DNA from: Sinotaia quadrata
Lineage: Eukaryota > Mollusca > Gastropoda > Architaenioglossa > Viviparidae
Assembly (NCBI GenBank): GCA_028829895.1
Contig: CM054177.1
Span: 78,249,163-78,313,162, forward strand
Direction of reading: 5' to 3'
Length of the DNA: 64,000 bases
In this document: positions 12,199 through 21,700 of the stretch, piece after piece
How positions within the stretch are numbered: position 1 is the first letter of the stretch
Layout of the letters: each line of letters starts with the position of its first letter
Notes under the pieces: generated by a model
Seen by the model: the letters and a program-made list of their open reading frames with translations, nothing else
The model's database searches: none
What the model was told of the DNA's origin: nothing
Program-made: the position numbers and the translations under genes

Positions 12199-12530
12199 GA
12201 TGATAAGTAGAAAAACCCAAACCCCCAAAACAAGAAACTAATTTTGGTTTTAAAGCTGAGTGCAAATAGTGCGCAATGTAGAGGACTGACGAGCACAAGT
12301 AAAGATTACGTTAGTATCGTCAGTTTTCACGCACGAGAGCGGCGCCTTGCAATCAATAGACCTTTCGCAGATACAATAGGCTGAAATCTAAAATATCTGC
12401 ATCACGTCTCTTGAGTGCACTTGTCTGTAGCTATGGATACGCTTCATCGAGTAGTATGTCAGCTAGAAACATGTCGTTGCTGTAATACGTCTTTCATTCC
12501 AACTACTGGGTCACGTTGTACCACCAGGTT

Positions 12531-12815
12531 TGTTGCGGACAGTGGGTCACGCATCACGCGCTCATGTGACTTGGGTTCGACCTCCACTCAGGGTCATTAA
12601 TTTGCGGGGGATCATTAATTGCATTCATCCTCCCACTCATTCAAGGTGGTAGGTTTAATGCATATTTCGTCTAATGAGACGATAAACCTGGACTCGTGTG
12701 TTACAGGCCCCACTCGCTAAATAGCAATTATCGTCAGGTGTTGGGCTTAGATGTCTAGTCCTTCGGATGGGGGGGATAAATCAAGTCTCGTGTGATACAA
12801 ACCATACTCGCTACA
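12531..12815 (+). mobile_element. SINE-like element with tRNA-type pol III promoter
   Basis: TGCGGACAGTGGG (12534-12546) resembles an A box and GGGTTCGACCTCC (12573-12585) a B box, at the tRNA-like spacing of about 39 bp. Downstream are two diverged copies of one module: CTAATGAGACGATAAACC, then ACTCGTGTGTTACA; and CTTCGGATGG, then GATAAATC, then TCTCGTGTGATACA. CTTCGGATGAGACGTTAAA-like segments are common in SINE and LINE tails of many animals. I did not find clear target duplications, so the ends are approximate. Confidence 0.5.
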
Positions 12816-12817
12816 AA

Positions 12818-13006
12818 TCACTTGGAAGTTAAAACATCGGAACGTGTAGGCTGTTGCTTGCCGTCCGGGTAAAATTCACTGAACCAATATTCAAATCCGC
12901 ACTCTTCCCTCTTTCCTGAAACATAAATCTTGCGCCCAACTGCGAAATCACCAACAGTTAGTAGTGGACGTGAAATGTGAATGAAGCAACAAGAGCAATG
13001 TGCCAT
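12818..13006 (-). other. protein-like open frame of unknown nature
   Basis: A 62-codon minus-strand frame contains VGDFAVGRKIYVSGKREE and FSEFYPDGKQQP, which look more protein-like than the neighbouring frames. It directly abuts the SINE-like element. A stop lies just upstream of the ATG and I see no convincing splice signals. It could be a gene fragment or chance. Confidence 0.2.
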
Positions 13007-15407
13007 CAGGCAACTTCAAAGCCGTACACTCTTGCACTCGAGCCAGCAGACAGGAAGCGGTTGTAGCCTTTAAAATGGAAATAATTATGTACCATTCTTG
13101 AATGTCGACGATTAATTTCTTGAAGTTTTTAAAAAGTACTTAAAAGCACTAAGTCGAGCGTAATAAGGCGCCTCTACGTACTTTAGAGGGGTCACCAAAG
13201 ACGGCTCCTGCTACATGAAACTCGATGAGTTATCTATCCTGAAATAAAAAAGGCAGACGTAAGAGTAAGTGCGACCAGTGGATAGAGTCCCATGGTGATC
13301 TATCAGTCTTCACATTTTGCTTCATGTAGCAAACGGCATACTATATTAAAAATGAATGACCAGGGAAAGGGTACAGTTGTAATAATCGTTAATGGCATTA
13401 TGCGTGCCTTATATTTTGCAAGATGAATGCCGGAGCATCCATGGCTTGACCCTTGAGATGACTATTGTGCTCAGAAACGTAGACTAGCCTCTTAGTACAC
13501 ATGGGTCGAAATGACCCGATTCGTTTTGTTTTAGAGTCTGGGCTTAGTAACCATGGCTTAGTAGTAACCAAGTACTGCGATATATCGAGATTCTTATGTC
13601 TGTCCTACTACGACTACCAGTATATCAGCTACATGTACTACATCTACTGCTGTCCTTAAGTAGTTCTACTATTATTTCACTATTATTATTGATGCATTTA
13701 TTACTTACTACTGCCACTACTCATTCATTCCCCTACTTCTATCCTTAATATTTCTACTGCTACTCTGTGATTTATTAATATATTTATTACTGCTTCTAGA
13801 ATTACTTTATGTACTACTCTTAATATTTACCTACCACAACTGCAGTGACTGCTACTTCTAAAACTACCACAGGAATATTTCTACTATTTATGATGACGAC
13901 AATGATGATAGTAATAATTTTATGTATATATATGTGAGAGTGAATTTTAAAGTGCTTGTTAAAGTCAGTTGAAGTACGAACAGTAAGAGTGTAATACTTT
14001 ATGACGTTAACCAAAGAGCTAAATAGGGCACGAGCCTTGGCTCTACATTTTCAAACTGACTGCCCGAATAATCTTTGCACGCAAACACATAGCCAGTACG
14101 CGTAATTAATTGCGCAGATTTTCCCACTTCACTCTCATCTATCGCACGCACGCACACACACATGTACACAAACACGCGCACGCGCACTTCATAAACTGCT
14201 CTCCCTTGGTTTTCTTGTCTGGCTTCTGCGCATGTTTCATTTTGTGAGTCACGTTGTGTCCAGGGTCTGTTATGGACGTTCGGCGAGCTTTGTGTGGATT
14301 TACAAGTGCTGTCTCACATGATCCCTGTTTGGCGTAGTCTGTGTAAGTAATTCGTTTTGAATTGACGTGTAAATCCTGGTGGCATTAATGTTCTGTCCAG
14401 TCTACAGAATGTGTCAAACTGAATATAGTCAAGTCATTGATAAACGGTTTTCGGTGATTAGGTACATACTTTTATTATATGTAGAGGTCTTACGGTGTGT
14501 AATACTAATAGACATATAAATGATAAATACATTAAATACATGTCTTTCTGTATAATGTGCACATTTACATGTGACTGTGTTTCAGGTATCTATCTATCTA
14601 TGTGTAGTGTTGACTGATACAAAAGTATGTATGAAAATGATGTGTATTTGTGTGATTTTTTTGTGTGTTCCGTATCTGTTCACGTGCAAAGTATAATTAA
14701 GTATACTGCTTGGTATACAAACTGCAAGTGTAATTATGTGTACACTTGGTATACACCCTGTATATACACATGTGCAAGTGTAATAACGTGTGCAGCGTGA
14801 TAAACACTGCTGGCATATACGCTTTTCGCATGCATCTATGTACATTTATAGAAATATGTTTGTGTGTACTTACGGTATGTAGCCTATACTTATGCACATG
14901 CAATACAATTTCGTTTGTTTAAATCGTACTCATGGCTGGTCGTCAAGTTAAGAGTTTAGAAGAAGAAGAAATCTTTTTCAGGCTCTTGGTGAAGTTGTTT
15001 TGCTGACTCATCATCAGCTGATTATGTGGGGCAGATTTCTGCTGTCAGTGACTGGATATGACCGGCTTTCTTCGATCGCGTCAGCAGCTATCAACTTACT
15101 TTTAAGATAGTTGTAGAAAAGTAAAACCTTTATGTTACATGTTTAAAAAAGTGCATTGTTTCTTTGTTGCTTGCCTTAAAACATGACTGTTCAACAGAGA
15201 ACACCTATACATAAAATAGTGAAAATACTGCACTGAATTTAATAAAAGAGCTACATTGATGTTTCCTCTCAGAACACATGAAGACAATTAGTGATTCTAT
15301 TAAGTACATTAAAAGTAATATAGAGAGATTGATCTCTTTTGCATGCATCAAACAAGAGCATTATTGGAAATTTCTATTCTAGTGCTCAGAGAATATATGC
15401 CATCGCT
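13007..15407. other. intergenic, no gene seen
   Basis: It contains a TAC/TAT-rich trinucleotide stretch (about 13600-13880) and TGTA-rich low-complexity DNA with short imperfect repeats (about 14560-14900). The open frames there are compositional. Confidence 0.45.
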
Positions 15408-15885
15408 TGTTATTGTGTGCGCGGACAGAGGGCCGTGATGGGCGTTGTGTGAGTGGACAGAGGGTCGTGCTGGGTGTTGTGTGAGTGGACAGAGGGTCGT
15501 GATGGGTGTTGTGTGAGCGGACAGAGGGCAGTGACGGGCGTTTCTGTGAGTGGACAGGTCACGCTGGGCATTTTGTGAGGACAAAGGGTTACGCATGGTG
15601 TTGTATGAAGACCGGTCACGTTGTGTGAGGGCAGAGGGTCACGCTTGGCATTGTGTAAGCGGACAGAGGGTCACGCTGGGTTTTGTGTGAGAACAGAGGA
15701 TCACGCTAGGTTTTGTGCGAGAGCAGAGGGTCACGCTGGACATTTTGTGAGCAGACAGAGGGTTACGCTGAGTGTTGTGTGAAGACAGAGGGTCACGCTG
15801 GGTTTTGTTTGAGCGAACTGAGGGTCACGCTGGGCGTTGTGTGAGCAGACAAAGGGTCAAACTGGGCGTTATGTGAACGGACAGA
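15408..15885. repeat. G-rich minisatellite, 31-32 bp unit, about 15 copies
   Basis: Units follow GTGAGCGGACAGAGGGTCAC followed by GCTGGGTGTTGT. The first units are most alike (GTCGTGATGGG) and later ones degrade, with deletions near 15550-15640. Confidence 0.85.
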
Positions 15886-16855
15886 GGATCATGCGTAGTC
15901 TCAAGCAGATCGCGCACCTGGCCTGATGTCTGGGATTGTTTCTGCCCATGTAGAACCGGACATACCCTTATTCCAGTTTTGACGTTGTTACCGACTTCCA
16001 TAGCCGGTCTTGGTCCGGTTTGCAGATTGTTGAGGCTGTTTCTGTTGTATTGCCATTTGGTTGAATTTCAGGCGTTTATTGTAGTTTGCGTTCTTCTTCT
16101 TTTTAATTATTTTTTTAAAGGTATTTGCTGTGGGGAGTGATCACTATCTTGCAAATGTTTTCTTCTTCTTTTTCGGTTTGGGGCTTCTTTGTGGTTTCGC
16201 TTATTTTTGCTCTTGTCAATTACATTTCATTTTGGTGCTGCTTCTCTCCCTTGCCTTTCCGTTAGTGCACTAGTAGTTATGGCTTTCGGAAAGTAATGTC
16301 TGTGTTGGTCCACATTCATGATTATTAAACAACGACCGGCCAGCTGTCTGTGCAATACATATCGTTTGAGATCGGGGTAGGGTGGGCAGCTAGGTTTTGT
16401 AGCTGGCAGAGTCTGTGAATTTAATGAGGTATTTCAACATGTCCTCGACTGCACAATGGACTTCATACTTGTCAAGTAGTACAGTGCGGGGTCACGGGGT
16501 TTTGAACACAAGGGAAGTCATGCCTTCGCTGAATTTGTTGAATTTGTCATCTTCCCACAGTTCGTGTCAGATATCTGATAAAAGGATAAAATATGCTGAA
16601 ATGTACGGGGTGGTAAAAACAGGTACAGTGTGTGTGTGTGTGACGCTATAATTCTCATTTGGCCTATTTAAATTATATTCTAGCAAATGTTATCGGCCTC
16701 CGCTCCACGGGCGCGATTGGTATCCCAGGTGAAACAAAGGTCACCTGGTGCTTGGCGTATTTCCCATACGGAGTCAGACCACTTTGGAGGAAATATAAGC
16801 CCGAAAGAAAACATACATGTCCCTTAATCTGAATATTTAAATGAGAGCTCACGTA
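15886..16855. other. intergenic; includes a short perfect hairpin
   Basis: No gene recognised. CCAGGTGA (16725-16732) and TCACCTGG (16741-16748) form a perfect 8-bp stem with an 8-nt loop inside a GC-richer patch (16690-16800) that may be an old repeat. Confidence 0.4.
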
Positions 16856-16929
16856 AGTTAATTTCTACCAGCGCGAAAGCGGCGGAAGCCGGAAGCGCCC
16901 CCGACACTCCATCCATCCAGTTAATTTCT
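16856..16929. mobile_element. second ultra-short retrocopy-like insertion with 11-bp target duplication
   Basis: The core at 16872-16902 matches that at 961-991, here followed by an (ATCC)n tail. AGTTAATTTCT flanks it on both sides (16856-16866 and 16919-16929). Its 5' end extends a few bases further (ACCAG) than the first copy, as expected for independent 5' truncation. Confidence 0.6.
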
Positions 16930-17016
16930 TTCTTTCTGGACTCAAGGATAGGTGCAGAATATAAGGAAGAAACAAATAGTGACGGGAACAGATGCTTGAA
17001 ATAACTCACTTATGCT

Positions 17017-17037
17017 TTCTTTCTTTCTTTCTTTCTT
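17017..17037. repeat. (CTTT)n microsatellite
   Basis: About five CTTT units. A run of C residues follows near 17147-17159. Confidence 0.85.
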
Positions 17038-17267
17038 TGGTTAGCTCATTAGTGACGTGTTGTCGAAGACTGGTTCGCTCCGTTTGTTTGATTTCTTTTG
17101 TTTGATGACTGGCCACATATTTTATTTAGTCACTAGGCATTGCGCGCCCCCCCCCCCCCTTCAAGAGGAATGACCTCGTTCCAGAGCCGGATACTGCTCT
17201 TCAATTAAAAAATGATTATGCTCTTGTTAAGTGCCGAGTAAAGTGTTTTATTTTTAATTAATTTAAA

Positions 17268-17353
17268 AAACAACAGTTCCTGGGCTGCAGACGTGTTAGG
17301 GTAGGGACGTAAACAACAGTTCCTGGGCTGCAGACGTGTTAGGGTAGGGACGT
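17268..17353. repeat. 43-bp tandem duplication
   Basis: Two identical copies (17268-17310 and 17311-17353), each beginning AAACAACAGTTCCTGGGCTG and ending TAGGGACGT. Confidence 0.9.
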
Positions 17354-17479
17354 AAACTACTGAACAACAAAAATGTACAACTCGTAACAGAGTATACACA
17401 TAACGCCGTCATCAATTGGCTATTTGTGCCAGTAATCGCCCTTTGGTTAAAATGCGTCTTAGTTTATGATTGATTCGTA

Positions 17480-17484
17480 CCCTG
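17480..17484. repeat. target-site duplication, left copy (CCCTG)
   Basis: CCCTG immediately precedes the left LTR and is repeated at 24723-24727 right after the other LTR. Five bp is a usual duplication size for this class. Confidence 0.93.
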
Positions 17485-18503
17485 TGTTACGTTTCCAGTA
17501 TTTATTTAAAGACCCTGCTTAGAATAATTAAAAGACTTTAAATATAATTAATTCTTCCTCTCATATTCTACGCAGACTGGTTGCTCAATTTATTATCTGA
17601 CTAATTAAAAGTGCGTCTTGTAGTTCAGACGACAAATTTACAGACTAATAAACTGCGAACTTTTAGCTAGATTTGAAAACAGTTAAATCCCTCTAAATTA
17701 ATATGCACTCGTCATCAATCTTTCTGCTCATCCGCCCCCATTCAAATCTAAGAATTAATCTAATTGGTCTATTGTGCATAGAAATCAACTACTAAGAGGT
17801 ATTAACAAAGAAAATAAGATTTAATAAAGTTTAACAAATTAACAATAAATCGAATGCAACGCGAATAGTCTTCACTCTGTCTTTACGCGCCTATGCCTGA
17901 TTTTTGTCAATCTAAATTGCCAGAAAAGTGTTCCTTTGAGATCTGTACACTTGATCTTGCACTTAGCTCTATTCTTGTATCCTTGGTCTCAACACTCAAT
18001 CATGCCGGTTCGTTCCCTCAGTCCCCCTTTAACGACACACGTGGTGCATAAGGAATGATGTCCCTTTGTTAGTGGCTAGGAACTGGAATTTTTGCAGCAT
18101 GGCCCTCAGAGTGGATTTCGACACGCTTACACCAATAAGCTAATGCAGGTGAGGCATGGGTGAACATGAACCATGAGCCGACCTTGATTCTCTATGGCGC
18201 CGGCTGCCTCTCACGACCCGAGTAAGCTGATGGAATTAGCTAAAATGTGCTCGAAGTGAGGGAGCGGAAGCGTGTGGGTACATATATAGAAAGGTATATT
18301 GCGTATCACGTGACTGTTCGCAAAGCATGTGGTTGGTTCGAGAACTGGACAATGGTCCTAAAGTTACATAACATCTTGACCTGTTCTAGAAGCGCCTAGA
18401 AAAAGGAAGCTTTGAACAAAGGGCCAAGGGTTTCAAATATTCGAATTTGAAGTAAACAAGGCAAGTGGGTCACGAAGTCGGACAATTTTATCAGACTGTG
18501 ACA
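17485..18503 (-). repeat. LTR (3' LTR of the element)
   Basis: 1019 bp, starting TGTTACG and ending TGTGACA on the plus strand. On the transcribed (minus) strand a TATATA box lies at 18283-18288, about 215 nt into the LTR. AATAAA-type signals lie near the LTR end (around 17497-17505 and 17588-17600), where poly(A) addition would be expected. Confidence 0.95.
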
Positions 18504-18516
18504 CCCCCTTGCTTTT
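18504..18516 (-). promoter_or_regulatory. polypurine tract
   Basis: On the minus strand AAAAGCAAGGGGG directly abuts the 3' LTR. It is purine-rich with one C, as expected for the plus-strand primer. Confidence 0.75.
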
Positions 18517-18726
18517 GAGGCGTTTATCTTGCCAAAGATAAAATGCCTCCTACAAATTATGTATGATAAAATGTAGAAGTCCACAATGAAGAAAAATTTA
18601 CACAAAAAAAATTTCAACATTCCTAGAAATAAAGTGTGCAACTATATTTCATATTTACAGGAAGGAATCCGTAGGGTTCAGTTAATTGATTAAACAACAT
18701 TCTATCAGTACCGGCACTTGATGGCA

Positions 18727-21700
18727 TCAAGCACGACTCATATAATCTGCGCCAACATTCAAAGACCCTTTGATGTAATGAATATTTGCGTCATACTGTG
18801 TCAGAAACAAAGACCAACGCATTAAACGGCTGTTCGTAAATTGCGCCTGTCCGAGAAAGGCCAACGGCTGGTGATCGCACTCAATGACAAAGGTTTTTCC
18901 GTACAAATAGTTTTCGAACTTTTTTATGGCCCAAACTATTGCAAGACATTCCTTTTCACTGGTGGAATATTTCTGTTCAGTAGTTGTGAGTTTACGGCTT
19001 GCATATGCAACTGGGTGTTTGGTGTCATTGTGTTCTTGTAATAACACTGCTCCTAATCCTGTGTTGCTAGCATCAGTCCTTAACAAGAATGGTTTTGTCA
19101 AATCTGGCAGTTTAACAACTAAATCTGAAGTCAGTCTAGATTTCAGTGTGTCAAAAGCGTTTTGGCATGCATCAGTCCACACTACTTTTGTAGGCATATT
19201 CTTACGTGTCAAGTCAGTCAGAGGACATGCAATGGCACTAAAATCTGGTACGAATTTTCTGTAGTAGTTAGCAAGACCAAGAAAACTTCTAACTTGTGTT
19301 TTTGTTAGCGGTTGTGAAGTGTCCTTAAGTTGTGCTATCTTAGCTTCACTTGGCGACATAGTTCCATGACTCAACTTGTGTCCCAGGAAGTCTAAGGAGA
19401 ATTGTGCTATTTCACACTTCGTAGGGCGGGCAGTGAGGTTGGCTTGCTTTAATCTGGCTAGCACATCTCGTAAGAGTGTTAAGTGCTCCTCCCATGTCTG
19501 GGTGCCTAGAATTAAATCATCCATGAAGTTCTCAACTCCACGTCCGTACAGTGGTTCTAACAATGACCGCATCATCTTAGAAAAAATGCTTGGAGCGTTT
19601 GAAACTCCGAAAGGCATAACTTTCCATGTGTAGTTTCCTACTGGTGTAGTGAAAGCTAGTATGTGTCGATCAGTGTCCTTGACCTTGATTTGCCAAAAAC
19701 CGCGTGACAAATCTATTTTGGTATAGTAATGAGCGTTAGCTAGCTTAGTGAAGATGAGATCCGGATCAGGGAGAGGCTCGGCACAAAACTCTGTCACTTG
19801 ATTGAGTTTGCGGTAGTCTACGCAAAAACGGAACGAATTATCACGTTTTTTAATCAACACGATGGGTGATCCGTAGGCACTGTCAGTCTTCTCTATGACC
19901 CCTAGATCTAACATAGTCTTAATCTCACGTCTAACGTCATCTATCTTAGCGTGTGGCAACGGATACGGCTTCAAACGTATCGGTTTGTTGTCAGTCAGCT
20001 TCAGTGAAAATTCTATTAAGTCTGTCAACCCTGGTTTGTCTGTCAGAGTAGATGAGAACTCATTGAGCAATTTATTCACTTCTTTTTTCTGTCCTTCCGT
20101 CAAGGCGTCATTCACCCTAACGTCTTTAACAGTCTCCTCTGTCTGTAAAGGACAGTTGGGTAAAGTACCAGTGACGCAATCAGTCTCCCCCTCGTCCTCT
20201 GTAACTATCGTCGCTACGACAAAATCAGCTTGAGTGGTTTGATCCTCACGGCTTATGTACTTTTTGAGTAGGTTAACATGAAAGATTTTCTCTCTCTTTC
20301 CTGTCTGCACCTTATAGTTCAGTCCCCCTAGCTTGGCGGTAACTACAAAGGGCCCCTTCCATTTCATCTGAAGTTTGTTATGTGCTTCAGGAAGCAACAG
20401 TAACACTTTGTCATTAACTTCAAATTCTCTAGGTTTGGTGTGCTTATTGTAATATTCTGCCTGTCTAGACTGAGCTATCGTCAAGTTTTCCCGTGCTATC
20501 TTGCCTATAGTTTCAAGACGGTTTCTTAAGTCAGTGACGTATGTATAAGTTGTCTTAACTTCGTCATCTGTCTTTTCATCAGTCCAAAGTGCCTTCAAAA
20601 TCATCATCGGTCCGCGTACAGTACGTCCGTAAAGTAGCTCAAATGGTGAAAACCCGGTGGAAGATTGTGGCACCTCCCTATATGCAAATAGTAGGGCAGG
20701 GATGTATCTGTCCCAGTCTTTCGGTTTATCTGTGGCGAGCTTTTTAAGTGCTGTTTTTAATGTCCCATTGTATTTTTCAATCAGACCATTTGCCTGGGGG
20801 TGGTATGGTGTGCAAGTAAGATGTTTGATGGAAAGTAAACGATTTACTTCCTTCATTACGTTGCCTATGAATTGACTCCCCTGATCTGTCAAAATTTCAG
20901 TAGGAATACCAACACGACTCCAAAGACCGAAAAGGGCTTCGGCGACAGTTTCAGTATCAATATTTTTCAATGGTACTGCGTCGGCGAATCTTGTTGCGTA
21001 ATCAATAGTGGTCAGCACGTATCGATTACCTCTCGTTGATGTGGGTATTATAGGCCCAATCAAATCCAATGCTACGCGCTTGTAGGGTTCACTGATCAGT
21101 TCAGGCTCTCCTAACGGTGCGGGTCTGATTGAATTTTTAGACTGTGTTCTCTGGCATGTGTCGCAACTTAACACGAATCTACGGATATCGGCAGTGATGT
21201 CCGGCCAATAAAACTCACTTGTAATACGACTAGTTGTTTTTTGTACACCCATGTGTGCACCAAAAAGACTCTCATGACCTAATCGTAATACGTCATTTCG
21301 TTTGGTTTGTGGAACGACTAATTGTTTCCGAAATTCGTCTCCCACTTTCGAATAGCGGTACAATAAACCCTTTTTCAGAATAATGCACGCTTTCTTATTC
21401 GAATCGTCAGTGTTGACGTCACTAACAAGTACAGCTTGTCTGCGTAACTTGTCTAGTGTTTCGTCCTCAGCTTGTAATATTTTAATCTCGCTAACTGTTG
21501 CTTTATCTACGGCTGGTGCGGCAGACATCGGTGCAGTTACAGATTTGTCTTTACTACTCGCTGCTCTGGTTACAGCGTTAACCAGTGGTGGTTCAGTTGA
21601 AGTTTGTTTTTTGCACGGCAAAACATACTTGCAACCAAGGATCACGTCATGCGGTGAGTTTTCCATAACTGCCGCTTTGACTGTTCCTTCTACAAAGTCT

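Noticed and set aside
12056..12298. Cys/Val-repeat peptides (also near 44325 and 54178)
   Set aside because: Translations of (CA)n microsatellites.
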